From contig NZ_JAUSTY010000026.1 of assembly GCF_030813115.1 (NCBI RefSeq), positions 1 to 54,359 on the forward strand: a stretch of 54,359 nt of DNA. Reading direction: 5' to 3'. The DNA comes from Bacillus horti. Lineage in GTDB: Bacteria; Bacillota; Bacilli; Caldalkalibacillales; JCM-10596. Of this stretch, positions 16,329-26,424 are shown one piece after another. The notes under the pieces are model-generated. The model saw nothing but the letters and a program-made list of their open reading frames with translations, searched no databases and was not told the origin of the DNA. Position 1 is the first letter of the stretch. The number at the start of each line of letters is the position of its first letter. Made by a program: the position numbers and the translations under genes.

Positions 16329-18101
16329 TTGAAAAGAAAGTTATTACTTTTAGCGCTTAGCTTAATGCTAATTAGTGTACTGTTCTTGGCTGCTTGTTCT
16401 TCAAATAGTGGCGAAACAGGCACAGAACCAGAAGCACCAACAACTGAAGAGCCTGGAGACACTGAAGAAGGTACTGATGGTGAAGGTGAGGAAACAGCTG
16501 ATTCTGTTGAAGGATGGAGACTAGCTACGGATAAGTCTCAGATTCCTGCCGCTTCCCTGTCACGTAATGACACGATTATTATTGGGATGAATGAAACAGC
16601 TGGTATTTTCAGCCCATGGTTTTACAGTACCGCATACGATAACTATGTAAATATATCAATTTTTGATTATTTACTTGAAGTTGATTATGACGGGATGATT
16701 ATGCCTTCTGTTGCAGACTGGGAGATTTCGGATGATGGATTAAAGTATACGTTTTCTTTACAGAACGATATTACATTCTCAGATGGAACCCCGTTAACAG
16801 CCCACGATGCAGTTAACACTTACTATGTACTTGCTGATCCAACGTATGATGGCAACTCAGACTTAACTCCTGCGAACATTAAAGGTTGGGATGAGTACAA
16901 ATATGGAGATGCAGAAACAATTGAGGGAATTACTGTAGTAGATGATCATACTATCGAGGTTGAAGTGACAGAGGCTGGAGCAAAAACCTTACTACTAGTG
17001 GGTAATATTGCAATTCTTCCAAGTCACCATTATATGGAGGGGTTTAGTAAAGGGAACTTGGAATCAATTAGAGAACTTCATCAAAAACCACTTGGTAGTG
17101 GACAATATGTATTTGACAGTTACATTCCTGGTCAAGAGATACGTCTAACAGCAAACGAAAGCTACTGGAAAGGTGCACCAAATATCACGAACCTTATCTA
17201 TAAGCCTACTACAAATGAGACAAATATTTCTATGCTTCAAACTGGTGAAACAGATTTTGAAGAGGGAATATCAGTTAATGCTGACAATGTAGAATTATTA
17301 GAAAGCTTAGGTTTCTTAGATTTAAGTTTACTCCCTAATAATGGTTATGGATATATTGCATTTAACCATGCAAAAGAAAAGTTCCAAGATCAACGAGTGA
17401 GGCAAGCTCTTACGTATGGATTAAACAGAGAAGATATTGTATACGCATATTCTCAAGGCTATGCAGATCTACTTAACATTCCACAGTCTAGAGTATCATG
17501 GGCATATCCAGATGAAAGTGACTTAAATGCTTATGACTTTGACCCAGATAGAGCTAACCAATTATTAGAGGAAGCAGGATGGGAACTTGCTGATGATGGA
17601 TATCGCTATAAAGATGGGCAAAGATTTGTTATTGAATTTGCTGCATCTAGTCCGAATGAAGTAAATGATGCGATCATCCCTTATGCTACTGAGAATTATA
17701 GGGACTTAGGTATTGAATTTGTTCCTGAACAGTTAGAGTTTAATGCAGTAGTTGAAAAACGCCAAAGAGGAGATTTTGATATGCTCTTCCTAGCATGGGG
17801 TCTTACGTCTGATCCAGATCCAAGAAATACGTTCCATACAGAAGGATCTCAAAATGACGACTCATACTCTAATGCTGAGGTAGACAGATTAATTGAAGCT
17901 GGACTTGAAGAGCTTGATCAAGATAAGCGTAGAGAGATCTACAATGAGCTATATCAAGAACTTAACGAAGACTTACCTTATATCTTCATGTACCAAAGAT
18001 ACAATATGAATACTATTAACTCTAGAATTCAAGGTTTTGAAATTTCTCCATACAGGAACTTTGCATATAGTCTCTATAAAGCATATATCGATGAAGAATA
18101 A
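16329..18101 (+). CDS. Oligopeptide ABC transporter substrate-binding lipoprotein (copy 1)
   Basis: This is an extracytoplasmic binding protein of family 5 (OppA/AppA/DppA). A signal peptide with lipobox LAAC puts the lipidated cysteine at residue 23. It is followed by an acidic, Thr-Glu-rich linker to about residue 60 and then the binding domain with the SDGTPLTAHD region typical of the family. It is 590 aa. The start is a TTG at 16329 with AAGGGGGA upstream. It heads the operon with a close paralog and oppBCDF, all on this strand. The peptide specificity is unknown. Confidence 0.9.
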   Translation: MKRKLLLLALSLMLISVLFLAACSSNSGETGTEPEAPTTEEPGDTEEGTDGEGEETADSVEGWRLATDKSQIPAASLSRNDTIIIGMNETAGIFSPWFYSTAYDNYVNISIFDYLLEVDYDGMIMPSVADWEISDDGLKYTFSLQNDITFSDGTPLTAHDAVNTYYVLADPTYDGNSDLTPANIKGWDEYKYGDAETIEGITVVDDHTIEVEVTEAGAKTLLLVGNIAILPSHHYMEGFSKGNLESIRELHQKPLGSGQYVFDSYIPGQEIRLTANESYWKGAPNITNLIYKPTTNETNISMLQTGETDFEEGISVNADNVELLESLGFLDLSLLPNNGYGYIAFNHAKEKFQDQRVRQALTYGLNREDIVYAYSQGYADLLNIPQSRVSWAYPDESDLNAYDFDPDRANQLLEEAGWELADDGYRYKDGQRFVIEFAASSPNEVNDAIIPYATENYRDLGIEFVPEQLEFNAVVEKRQRGDFDMLFLAWGLTSDPDPRNTFHTEGSQNDDSYSNAEVDRLIEAGLEELDQDKRREIYNELYQELNEDLPYIFMYQRYNMNTINSRIQGFEISPYRNFAYSLYKAYIDEE

Positions 18102-18176
18102 GAATTAACGAGTCGACTGGTTCCTACTAGCTTTCTCTTAAAAAACTATATAAGAATGTTCTGATAAGCATTACGG

Positions 18177-18210
18177 TCTATTGATGTAGCTGTACAGCTA
18201 CATCAATAGA
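18177..18210 (+). repeat. Perfect 34-bp palindrome between the two binding-protein genes
   Basis: The stretch from TCTATTGATG to CATCAATAGA is its own reverse complement over 34 bases. In RNA it would be a very stable stem. No T-run follows (ACTAAATAAG), so a classic terminator is not indicated. It may be an mRNA-stabilising or processing hairpin, or a partial terminator. Confidence 0.75.
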
Positions 18211-18394
18211 CTAAATAAGCTTTCCTAGATTAATACTTTTATCCTACCTTTTAATAATTAAATTAATCATTCCTAGGTGCTTAGGCATATTTTTCATGTG
18301 CTTTTGTCGAAAAATCGCTACACATTTTTCCGCAAATATGATATCTTTAGGATTGATTTAAAAACAACTTAGATACTAAGAGGGGGAAAAAGAA

Positions 18395-20152
18395 ATGAAT
18401 AAGAAGTTATTACTTCTAGGAATGACACTAATGCTTATTAGTGCTGTTTTCTTGGCTGCATGTTCTTCGTCCGATAATGGGACAGGCACAGACTCAGAAA
18501 CACCTAGTACTGAAGCACCAGGTGCTTCAGAGGATACTGATGTAACAACTGGGGAAGATGAAGATGGTTGGATTTACGCAACTGATAAATCACTTGCTCC
18601 TGCTAGCTCTTTAGCTAGAACCGATACAGTCATCGTGGGAATGAATGAAACAGCAGGTATTTTCAATCCGTGGTTCTATAGCACATCCTATGATAGATAT
18701 GTTATAGATACTCTTTTTGATAATCTTCTTGCTTATGATTTTGATGGTTCTTTCAAAGAAGATATTGCTGAAAGCTGGGACATCTCAGATGATGGTTTGT
18801 TGTATACATTTAACCTTCGTGATGACGTTACTTTTAGTGATGGTACACCAGTAACAGCACATGATGCAGAGCTTACTTATTACATTTATGCAGATCCAAC
18901 TTATGATGGAAATGCTGATTTAAGTAAAGCAGCTATTAAGGGATTTGATGAGTATAAAAATGGCGATGCTGAATCAATTGAAGGTGTTAACGTTCTAGAC
19001 GATCACACACTGCAAATTGAAGTAACAGAAGCTAGAGCGACTACATTAGCTAATTTAGGTGTACTAGCTGTACTTCCTAAGCATTACTATGGTGCAGAGT
19101 TCTCTAAAGGGAACTTAGATGCTGTTAAAGCTTTAAATCAACAACCGTTAGGAACTGGACAATTTGTATTTGATCGTTATGTTCCAGGTCAAGAGGTTCG
19201 TTTAACAGCTAATGAGAATCACTTTATGGGTGCTCCAAGCATTAATACTTTAATCTTTAAGCCAACAACTGGTGAAACAAACATTTCTATGCTTCAAACA
19301 GGTGAAACTGATTTTGAAGAAGGGATTTCTGTTAATGCAGACAATGTTGAATTGTTAGAAAGTTTAGGATTTCTTGATATCAACTTATTATTAAACAATG
19401 GTTATGGGTATATTGCCTTTAACCACACTCAAGAGAAATTTCAAGATGTTCGTGTAAGACAAGCATTGACTTACGGCTTAAACCGTGAGGATATTGTATA
19501 TGCTTATTCTCAAGGCTATGCTGATGTAATTAACGTTCCACAATCAAAAATGTCATGGGCTTATCCAGACGAAAGCACATTAAATGCATATGAGTATGAT
19601 CCAGACAGAGCTAACGAGTTATTAGAAGAAGCAGGCTGGGAATTAAACAGTGACGGATACCGTTATAAAGATGGTGAAAGATTCGTTATTAACTTTGCTG
19701 CATCTAGTCCAAACGAAGTTAATGATGCAATTATTCCTTACGCAACAGAAAACTACAAGGAGCTTGGAATTGAATTTATTCCTGAGCAACTTGAGTTTAA
19801 TGCTGTAACGGACAAGCGTGATCGTGGAGATTTTGATATGTTATTTATGGCATGGGGCTTAACTCCTGAGCCAGACCCAACAAATATCTTCCACACAAAC
19901 GGTTCTCAAAACAGAGACGGTTATTCAAATGAAGATGTTGATAGATTGATTGAAGCAGGATTAGCTGAGCTTGACCAAGATAAGCGTAAAGAGATTTATC
20001 AAGAGCTTTACCAAGTAATGAATGAAGATCTACCTTATATCTTCATGTACCAAAGAAGAAACATGAACACAATTAATTCAAGAATCCAAGGGTTTGAAAT
20101 TTCCCCTTATAGATACTTCTCAGAAGGTATTTATAACGTTGAAATTGAATAA
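18395..20152 (+). CDS. Oligopeptide ABC transporter substrate-binding lipoprotein (copy 2)
   Basis: This is a paralog of the preceding gene along its whole length, including long identical stretches such as the TNISMLQTGETDFEEG region. It has the same architecture: lipobox LAAC with Cys23, acidic linker, family 5 binding domain, 585 aa. The ATG at 18395 has AGAGGGGGAA upstream. The N-terminal halves differ more than the C-terminal halves, which suggests divergence of ligand range after tandem duplication. A second strong hairpin separates it from the permease genes. Confidence 0.9.
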   Translation: MNKKLLLLGMTLMLISAVFLAACSSSDNGTGTDSETPSTEAPGASEDTDVTTGEDEDGWIYATDKSLAPASSLARTDTVIVGMNETAGIFNPWFYSTSYDRYVIDTLFDNLLAYDFDGSFKEDIAESWDISDDGLLYTFNLRDDVTFSDGTPVTAHDAELTYYIYADPTYDGNADLSKAAIKGFDEYKNGDAESIEGVNVLDDHTLQIEVTEARATTLANLGVLAVLPKHYYGAEFSKGNLDAVKALNQQPLGTGQFVFDRYVPGQEVRLTANENHFMGAPSINTLIFKPTTGETNISMLQTGETDFEEGISVNADNVELLESLGFLDINLLLNNGYGYIAFNHTQEKFQDVRVRQALTYGLNREDIVYAYSQGYADVINVPQSKMSWAYPDESTLNAYEYDPDRANELLEEAGWELNSDGYRYKDGERFVINFAASSPNEVNDAIIPYATENYKELGIEFIPEQLEFNAVTDKRDRGDFDMLFMAWGLTPEPDPTNIFHTNGSQNRDGYSNEDVDRLIEAGLAELDQDKRKEIYQELYQVMNEDLPYIFMYQRRNMNTINSRIQGFEISPYRYFSEGIYNVEIE

Positions 20153-20177
20153 TCTATATTGGCTTTAACTTTGCTGC

Positions 20178-20205
20178 TAAGCTCAGCCAAAATTGGCTGA
20201 GCTTA
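20178..20205 (+). repeat. Intercistronic hairpin between binding protein 2 and oppB
   Basis: TAAGCTCAGCCAA and TTGGCTGAGCTTA are perfect reverse complements separated by two bases. No T-run follows. The position, between a binding-protein gene and its membrane components, is where stabilising or partially terminating hairpins set a high binding-protein to permease ratio in many ABC operons. Confidence 0.75.
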
Positions 20206-20228
20206 GTGCATATAATGAGGAGGAGAAT

Positions 20229-21191
20229 ATGAAGCAGTTCATCATCCGCAGACTTCTACAAAGTATTCCTACACTGATAGGTGCATCCATTTTAATTTTC
20301 CTCGTCTTTTCACTAGCACCTGGAGATTTTATTAGCGCTCAAGGGAATCCAGACTTAACTGCAGAACGCGCAGCGGAGCTAAGGGCACTTTACGGGTTTG
20401 ACAAGCCTCTGCCAGAAAGATATGTTATTTGGGCAGGTAATGTTTTGCAAGGAGAGCTTGGTCATTCGCTTTATTACAGAGCACCTGTTGAAAATGTTCT
20501 TAAAACATTTATTTGGAATTCCTTCCTTCTAGCAATTGCTGCCACAGCTGTACAATGGATGGTCGCTTCTGTAGTAGGAGTTTTTGTAGCTATAAAACAG
20601 TATACGATTTATGATAATGTTGTTACTCTGCTTGTGTTTATTTTTATGTCTTTACCTTCCTTTTTTATAGGACTTTATCTATTGAAGGTGTTTGCGGTTG
20701 ACTATAGGATTTTCCCATTAGGTGGAAAGATAACAACTGGTACTGATTACACTGGCTTAGCTTACGTTTGGGATGTTATGAAGCATATGGCCCTACCTGT
20801 TTTTGCTATGTCCATTGTCTCTATCGGGTCACTTACTCGTTATTTTAGAACGAACATGCTTGAGGTTATTAAGCAGGATTATATTCGTACTGCCCGTGCT
20901 AAAGGTTTGAAAGAAAGAGTAGTTATATTTAAGCATGCTCTGCGTAATGCTTTATTACCTTTAATTACGTTGTTTGCCTTAGAGCTTCCAACTTTATTCT
21001 CTGGAGCCGTTATTACTGAGCGGATTTTTAATTGGCCGGGGATTGGTAAAATCTATATAGACTCAATCCATCAAAGAGACTATCCGTTAGTTCTAGCATT
21101 TGTAATGCTCCTTGCGGTTCTTACAGTTGTAGCTAATATTCTTGCGGACGTGCTTTATGGTGTTGCTGATCCGCGGATAAGACACAAGTAG
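20229..21191 (+). CDS. oppB: Oligopeptide ABC transporter permease, OppB type
   Basis: The 320-aa protein has about six membrane spans. It starts with the IIRRLLQSIPTLIG opening of OppB/DppB permeases and has the EAA-loop region YIRTARAKGLKERVV, which docks on the ATPases. The ATG at 20229 has GAGGAGGA upstream; the frame extends to 20193, but that upstream part is encoded by the hairpin and has no binding site. OppC follows 14 bases after the stop. Confidence 0.9.
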   Translation: MKQFIIRRLLQSIPTLIGASILIFLVFSLAPGDFISAQGNPDLTAERAAELRALYGFDKPLPERYVIWAGNVLQGELGHSLYYRAPVENVLKTFIWNSFLLAIAATAVQWMVASVVGVFVAIKQYTIYDNVVTLLVFIFMSLPSFFIGLYLLKVFAVDYRIFPLGGKITTGTDYTGLAYVWDVMKHMALPVFAMSIVSIGSLTRYFRTNMLEVIKQDYIRTARAKGLKERVVIFKHALRNALLPLITLFALELPTLFSGAVITERIFNWPGIGKIYIDSIHQRDYPLVLAFVMLLAVLTVVANILADVLYGVADPRIRHK

Positions 21192-21205
21192 GGAGGGATA
21201 CAAAG

Positions 21206-22135
21206 ATGACGAACAATATGGCAAACATTGAAGAACCAAAGAAGATACAAGAAAGAAAAGAAAAGCCTAGATCTATTTGGAGTGAAGGTTTTGCTAGGTT
21301 ATTTAGAAACAAACTTGCTGTAGTGGGAATTCTTATTGTAGTATTTATGTTTGTTTTTTCTTTTATCGGTCCGTACTTTTCAGAATATAAGGATGCAAGG
21401 CTTAGTGTACAGGATCAAAACAAGCCACCGGATGCGGATCATTGGCTGGGTACAGATAAATTAGGACGAGATATTTTGCTTCGCTTGATGGAAGCAGGTC
21501 AAGTGTCATTATTAGTTGGCGTAGTTGCAACAAGTATTATTATTCTTATAGGGGTAACGGTTGGATTGCTGGCAGGTTATTATGGTAAATGGGTTGACAC
21601 TCTTCTCATGAGATTAGCGGATGTAATCTATTCTGTCCCTACTTTACCTATTTTAATCCTGCTCGGAGCGGTGTTATCTGATTTAAAGTTCCCACCTGAT
21701 AAACGAATATATTTAGTTATGTTTATTATTGGTATTATTAGCTGGATGACGATGTCAAGGATGATTCGAAGTCAGATTCTCAGCTTAAAAGAACAAGAAT
21801 TTATGTTAGCAAACGAGGTTCTTGGTTTACGAGATCGAAAGAAGATTTTTAAGCACTTACTTCCTAATACACTTCCAATTATTATCGTTGCTGGTACCTT
21901 AGGTGTTGCTAGTACAATTCTATTGGAATCCGCCTTAAGCTTCCTTGGTTTGGGAGTGGTACCACCAACTCCGTCTTGGGGAGAGATGATTTCTGCGGCC
22001 AATAATATGATTGATTTCCAAAGACGTCCATGGCTTTGGGTACCACCAGGGGTGTGTATTTTGGTGACGGTAGTAGCCATTAATCTGATTGGTGACGGAT
22101 TAAGAGACGCATTTGATCCAAAACAAAAAAGGTAG
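21206..22135 (+). CDS. oppC: Oligopeptide ABC transporter permease, OppC type
   Basis: This 309-aa permease has a soluble N-terminus, a first span near residue 35, the HWLGTDKLGRD motif of OppC/DppC proteins, and further spans with an EAA loop (FMLANEVLGLRDRK). Start: ATG at 21206 with AGGGAGG upstream. It pairs with OppB to form the channel. Confidence 0.9.
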   Translation: MTNNMANIEEPKKIQERKEKPRSIWSEGFARLFRNKLAVVGILIVVFMFVFSFIGPYFSEYKDARLSVQDQNKPPDADHWLGTDKLGRDILLRLMEAGQVSLLVGVVATSIIILIGVTVGLLAGYYGKWVDTLLMRLADVIYSVPTLPILILLGAVLSDLKFPPDKRIYLVMFIIGIISWMTMSRMIRSQILSLKEQEFMLANEVLGLRDRKKIFKHLLPNTLPIIIVAGTLGVASTILLESALSFLGLGVVPPTPSWGEMISAANNMIDFQRRPWLWVPPGVCILVTVVAINLIGDGLRDAFDPKQKR

Positions 22136-22148
22136 GGGAAATATAGAT

Positions 22149-23132
22149 ATGGCTGATAATTTAGTAGAATTCAAGAATCTAAGAACATATTTCCATACCG
22201 AAGCTGGTGTGGTCAAAGCTGTTAACGACGTCAGTTTTGCTATTAGAGAAGGAGAAACGGTTTGTGTCGTAGGAGAATCAGGCTGTGGAAAAAGTATCAC
22301 AGCCATGTCCTTAATGCGCTTAATTGCTTCACCACCAGGAAAAATTGAGGGTGGGGAAATTTTCTTCGAAGGTAAAGATTTGCTTAAGCTTAGAGAGGGA
22401 GAAATGCAACTTCTACGCGGAAATGAGTTTGCTATGATTTTCCAGGAGCCAATGTCTTCCTTAAACCCAGTGTTAAAAATTGGCGAACAGATTATGGAGC
22501 CATTATTTAAACACAAATATCTATCTAAGAAACAAGCATTAGCTAAAGCTATTGAATTGATTGAATTAGTTGGAATTCCAAGAGCAAAGGATATTGTAAA
22601 TAGCTATCCACATGAACTTAGTGGTGGTATGCGTCAGCGTATCATGATTGCGATTGCGTTAAGCTGTGATCCAAAGCTATTAATTGCGGATGAGCCTACT
22701 ACAGCTTTGGATGTTACGATTCAAGCTCAAATCTTAGATATTCTAAGAGAGATTAAAGAAAATCGTAAAATGAGTATGATGCTGATCACACATGACTTAG
22801 GTGTTGTGGCGGAAATGGCTGACTATGTTGTAGTTATGTACGCGGGTAAGGTAATTGAGCAAGCACCTGTAAATGAAATATTTAGTAATCCTCGCCACCC
22901 TTATACTCAAGGACTTTTGAATGCTAAACCAATTATTGGACAGAGACAAGAACGTCTGTATACGATACCAGGAAATGTACCAAACCCAGTAGAACTTGGC
23001 GAAAATTGTCATTTCCATGATCGTTGTGAGCATTGCATGGATATTTGTCGAGAACAACAGCCAGAGCTGAAAACAGATGAGCAAGGAAATAAGGTCGCAT
23101 GCTGGCTATATGAAGGGGAGGGAGCATCATGA
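22149..23132 (+). CDS. oppD: Oligopeptide ABC transporter ATPase, OppD type
   Basis: The ATPase has Walker A GESGCGKS, signature LSGGMRQR and Walker [13 protein letters not shown], and a C-terminal oligopeptide-type domain with four cysteines ([15 protein letters not shown] and VACW); in related proteins this region can hold an iron-sulfur cluster. I start at the ATG at 22149, with AGGGGAAA about 10 bases upstream (327 aa). An in-frame ATG at 22113 lies inside oppC. Its stop overlaps the oppF start (ATGA). Confidence 0.9.
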   Translation: MADNLVEFKNLRTYFHTEAGVVKAVNDVSFAIREGETVCVVGESGCGKSITAMSLMRLIASPPGKIEGGEIFFEGKDLLKLREGEMQLLRGNEFAMIFQEPMSSLNPVLKIGEQIMEPLFKHKYLSKKQALAKAIELIELVGIPRAKDIVNSYPHELSGGMRQRIMIAIALSCDPKLLIADEPTTALDVTIQAQILDILREIKENRKMSMMLITHDLGVVAEMADYVVVMYAGKVIEQAPVNEIFSNPRHPYTQGLLNAKPIIGQRQERLYTIPGNVPNPVELGENCHFHDRCEHCMDICREQQPELKTDEQGNKVACWLYEGEGAS

Positions 23133-24094
23133 GTGAAACAATTTTAGAGGTTAATAATCTTAAGAAATACTTCCCTATTCGTGGTGGCGTTTTTCAGAAG
23201 ACCATCGGTCATGTAAAGGCTGTTGATGATATAAGCTTTACGATGAAAAAAGGTGAGACATTAGGTCTGGTTGGAGAATCTGGCTGCGGTAAGAGTACAG
23301 TTGGACGTACTATTGTGCGACTATATGACAAAACCGAAGGTGACGTCATTTTTGAAGGCGTAGACGTACACAAACTTTCTAAAAACAAGCTAAGAAGCTT
23401 ACGCCCTAAAATGCAACTTGTTTTCCAGGATCCTTTTAGTTCCTTAAACCCACGTTTAAGAATCGGGGATTCCATCGGGGAAGCGCTTCTTGATCATGGA
23501 CTTACTTCTAAGAGTGAATTGCGTGATCGAGTGCATGAAGTTTTGAAAATTTGTGGCCTCCAGCCGTATCATATTGATCGCTATCCACATGAATTCTCAG
23601 GTGGGCAGAGACAAAGGGTTGGGATAGCAAGAGCACTTATTTTAAACCCTGACTTTATTGTGTTGGATGAGCCCGTATCGGCACTTGACGTATCCATTCA
23701 AGCACAGATTATCAATCTTCTTACAGATTTGCGTGAAAAGGAACGCTTATCCTATTTATTTATTTCCCATGATTTAAGTGTTGTGGAACATATCTGCGAT
23801 ACAGTAGCTGTTATGTACTTGGGTTCGATGGCAGAAATGGCTTCAAGAGAAGAGCTATTTAGAAACCCACTACACCCTTACACACAGGCACTACTTTCAG
23901 CTGTTCCAGTCCCAGACCCGACACTTAAGAGGGAAAGAATTGTACTACAAGGAGATATTCCAAGTCCAGCTAATCCACCAAGTGGATGTAAGTTCCATAC
24001 TCGCTGTCCAATAGCGAAGGATATCTGTAGACAAGAGATTCCGAAGTATCGTGACGTGGGTGGAAATCACTTTGTTGCTTGTCACTTAGTTTAA
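23129..24094 (+). CDS. oppF: Oligopeptide ABC transporter ATPase, OppF type
   Basis: This second ATPase of the importer is 321 aa, with Walker [10 protein letters not shown], signature FSGGQRQR and Walker [13 protein letters not shown]. The C-terminal cysteine motif ([18 protein letters not shown]) is like that of OppD. Translation is coupled to oppD by a 4-base overlap. It is the last gene of the operon. Confidence 0.92.
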   Translation: MSETILEVNNLKKYFPIRGGVFQKTIGHVKAVDDISFTMKKGETLGLVGESGCGKSTVGRTIVRLYDKTEGDVIFEGVDVHKLSKNKLRSLRPKMQLVFQDPFSSLNPRLRIGDSIGEALLDHGLTSKSELRDRVHEVLKICGLQPYHIDRYPHEFSGGQRQRVGIARALILNPDFIVLDEPVSALDVSIQAQIINLLTDLREKERLSYLFISHDLSVVEHICDTVAVMYLGSMAEMASREELFRNPLHPYTQALLSAVPVPDPTLKRERIVLQGDIPSPANPPSGCKFHTRCPIAKDICRQEIPKYRDVGGNHFVACHLV

Positions 24095-24099
24095 TAATC

Positions 24100-24135
24100 A
24101 AAAAGGTGAGGGGGCTAGTCTCCGTTGCCTTTTTT
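24100..24135 (+). terminator. Terminator of the opp operon
   Basis: AAAAAGG pairs with CCTTTTT around a partly paired G-rich and C-rich interior, ending in a T-run. Confidence 0.6.
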
Positions 24136-24145
24136 GCTAAAAAAT

Positions 24146-24189
24146 AAACTATTGTTGGAATCTAGATGATCCGACAATAGTTTTCTTTA
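24146..24189. terminator. Bidirectional terminator between oppF and ydcA
   Basis: ACTATTGTTGGA pairs with TCCGACAATAGT (one G-T pair), with TTTTC on the plus side and an A-rich stretch (TTTATTTTTT on the minus strand) on the other side. It would end both the opp operon and the convergent rhomboid gene. Confidence 0.75.
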
Positions 24190-24208
24190 TTCTATATTAG
24201 AGAAGAAG

Positions 24209-24808
24209 CTATAAATATCTACGTCTTTCTTTAGGCAAGAAAAGAGGAGCTAACAATGCACCACCAACAAAACCAAATAAGTGAGCAAGGAGGTTAATAG
24301 TAGGAGAAATAACGGTATACGCTGCACCAATAATTAAAATGATGATGACAATCTGTGCTGACCCTGGGTCAATCAAATCCTTCCGCAGGAACCTCATAAA
24401 GAAATACACTCCAAGTAGCCCGTAGATTGCTCCAGAAGCCCCTAAATGACTATACGTGGGACCCTCGAATACAAAGGTTCCTATATTACCAATAATCCCC
24501 GTTAGCAAATAGATAATTGTAAACTTGAATTTGTTAAGTATACGTTCTAAGGCAGGGCCAAAAATAATAAGAGAGAATGTATTAAATACAAAGTGTCCTA
24601 CACTGGCATGCATAAATATGGGTGTTAAAATCCTCCAATATTCACCCTGAGCAATCAGCCCATTGTATCCAAGTCCCCAAAGCATTATTGTGTTAAAGGG
24701 TAGAACTTGAATCAGTAAAAAGATCGCTGTATTTATCATCACAATCCATGATACGATGGGGTAAAGTCTCATAAATTCTTTGATGCTTCTTTCATTACGG
24801 ATAAACAA
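24209..24808 (-). CDS. ydcA: Rhomboid-family intramembrane serine protease, YdcA-like
   Basis: Six membrane spans with the rhomboid catalytic serine Ser125 in HLGASGAIYG and His176 in LLAHLFGF, plus the HASVGHFVFN region of the family. The frame is open far upstream (to 25093) across acpS, but GGAGGTG lies six bases before a TTG at 24808, giving exactly 199 aa, the length I recall for B. subtilis YdcA. It is divergent from acpS, as in B. subtilis. The substrate is unknown. Confidence 0.85.
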   Translation of the reverse strand: MFIRNERSIKEFMRLYPIVSWIVMINTAIFLLIQVLPFNTIMLWGLGYNGLIAQGEYWRILTPIFMHASVGHFVFNTFSLIIFGPALERILNKFKFTIIYLLTGIIGNIGTFVFEGPTYSHLGASGAIYGLLGVYFFMRFLRKDLIDPGSAQIVIIILIIGAAYTVISPTINLLAHLFGFVGGALLAPLFLPKERRRYL

Positions 24809-24877
24809 ATGTAGCACCTCCATTAAACGACAGTTCTCTTTGTAGTCTATCACAATCCTAGAAAAGAGTTGAGTAAA

Positions 24878-25252
24878 ATGATTATAGGTATAGGCATAGA
24901 TATCATTGAGCTTGAGAGAATGAGTAATCTCACTGAACAACAACAAGAGAAGCTTGTTCACAGAATCCTTACTGAGGAAGAAAGAGTGATTTGGGGCTCC
25001 CTTTCGAGAAAACGACAGATAGAATTTATAGCAGGTAGATTTGCAGCAAAGGAAGCTCTTTCTAAAGCTCTTGGTACAGGTATAGGAGCTCAATTTTCAT
25101 TACAGGATGTCTCCATCCTCTCACAAAGCTCTGGAGCACCTGTCCTACATTGGCATGATAACAGACATGCAGATCATATCTTTCATTTAAGTATCTCACA
25201 CAGCGAACACTATGCTGTAGCTCAGGTTATTATAGAACAACAAAATATCTAG
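24878..25252 (+). CDS. acpS: Holo-[acyl-carrier-protein] synthase
   Basis: AcpS transfers 4'-phosphopantetheine from CoA to apo-ACP, needed for fatty acid synthesis. The 124-aa protein begins MIIGIGIDIIEL with the metal-binding Asp8, and Glu59 lies in FAAKEALSKALG. The start is ambiguous: a TTG at 24869 adds three residues. The ATG at 24878 fits the family N-terminus, though neither has a strong binding site. It is followed by ydcC and alr, the B. subtilis order. Confidence 0.93.
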   Translation: MIIGIGIDIIELERMSNLTEQQQEKLVHRILTEEERVIWGSLSRKRQIEFIAGRFAAKEALSKALGTGIGAQFSLQDVSILSQSSGAPVLHWHDNRHADHIFHLSISHSEHYAVAQVIIEQQNI

Positions 25253-25352
25253 AACAGAAGAAAAAAATTAAAAGCCTGTCATGCTAGTCTGCATATATCC
25301 CCTTTTTAGGACATACATATTAATCGTGAAACTAGTGAAGGGGATGATAATC

Positions 25353-26360
25353 ATGAAGAAACGAATTCTTCTTATATCTTTACTGACCCTATTAGCCATC
25401 GTTCTAGTGGCCTGTGGAGGTAAAGGAGAAGAAGATGTGGTCGGAGACCTGGCTGACCAGTTAAATGCTATGCAGAGCTACAAAGCGGAGGCTAACCTAG
25501 TGTTGAACACAGGACAGGAGCCTCTGGATTACACAGTGGAGGTTTGGCATAAAAAGCCTGAATACTATCGAATTGCGCTAACAAACAAGGAGAGAGGAAT
25601 CACACAGATTATCTTAAAAAATGATGATGGAGTTTTTGTCCTCACCCCACATCTGAATAAGAGCTTTCGTTTCCAAAGTGACTGGCCACAAAGCCAAGGG
25701 CAGGTTTACCTCTATGAGTCATTAATTAAAGATATCTTGGCAGATACGAACCGTAAGTTCAGTACAGAAGGAAATAATTTTGTGTTTGACGTGGCAGCTA
25801 ATTATCAGAATAAGGTGCTTTCCCATCAGAAAATCGCATTAGATAGGGAGCTTAAGCCCGTAAAGCTGGAAGTTTCAGATGCTAATTTCAATGTGCTGGT
25901 ATCAGTGGACTACACAAGCTTCGAATCTAATCCTACGTTTGAGGAGGATGCTTTTGAAATGAAGCGTAATATGGAAAGTGCGCTCATTGATTCCATCCCA
26001 ACAATGGCTGAGGAGCAAGAACAGAACCAGGGAAGCTTTGGTACTTACTACCCAAGCTATCTCCCGACAAATGTAGAATTAGTGGAGGAAGAGGAAGTTC
26101 AGGTACATGGCATTCCTAGAGTAATCCTTCGTTATGCCGGAAACTACCATTTCAATCTCATTCAGGAACGTCCGCAAGCAAAGGATGTAAGCATGCAGGT
26201 TGGCGATATTATTGATCTCGGCTTCACTGTCGGGGTTATGGGTGATGGAAATTTAGCTTGGACCTATGAAGGTGTAGATTTCCTCATAAGCAGTGACAAC
26301 CTACCAGAGGAAGAAATGGCTGCGATAGCTCAGTCTTTAATGGGGCAATCGAATAAATAA
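25353..26360 (+). CDS. ydcC: YdcC-like lipoprotein with LolA-type fold
   Basis: This secreted lipoprotein has a signal peptide with lipobox LVAC and lipid-bearing Cys21. The rest resembles the YdcC/GerS group related to outer-membrane lipoprotein carriers: a repeated Tyr/Lys-containing beta pattern and a C-terminal domain beginning near PSYLPTNVEL. The ATG at 25353 has AAGGGGATG upstream. In B. subtilis the gene occupies the same place and is linked to sporulation. The molecular role is not established. Confidence 0.82.
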   Translation: MKKRILLISLLTLLAIVLVACGGKGEEDVVGDLADQLNAMQSYKAEANLVLNTGQEPLDYTVEVWHKKPEYYRIALTNKERGITQIILKNDDGVFVLTPHLNKSFRFQSDWPQSQGQVYLYESLIKDILADTNRKFSTEGNNFVFDVAANYQNKVLSHQKIALDRELKPVKLEVSDANFNVLVSVDYTSFESNPTFEEDAFEMKRNMESALIDSIPTMAEEQEQNQGSFGTYYPSYLPTNVELVEEEEVQVHGIPRVILRYAGNYHFNLIQERPQAKDVSMQVGDIIDLGFTVGVMGDGNLAWTYEGVDFLISSDNLPEEEMAAIAQSLMGQSNK

Positions 26361-26394
26361 GAATTCTAAATACTGTAAAACGAAGAAAGTGATT

Positions 26395-26424
26395 AAAGGA
26401 TAGGGAGATAAACCCTATCCTTTT
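26395..26424. terminator. Terminator between ydcC and alr
   Basis: AAAGGATAGGG pairs perfectly with CCCTATCCTTT (11 bp, loop of 7) and is followed by further Ts. Confidence 0.85.

Noticed and set aside
24809-25093. Long N-terminal extension of the rhomboid protein
   Set aside because: It lies antisense to acpS, and the TTG at 24808 with GGAGGTG gives the expected family length.
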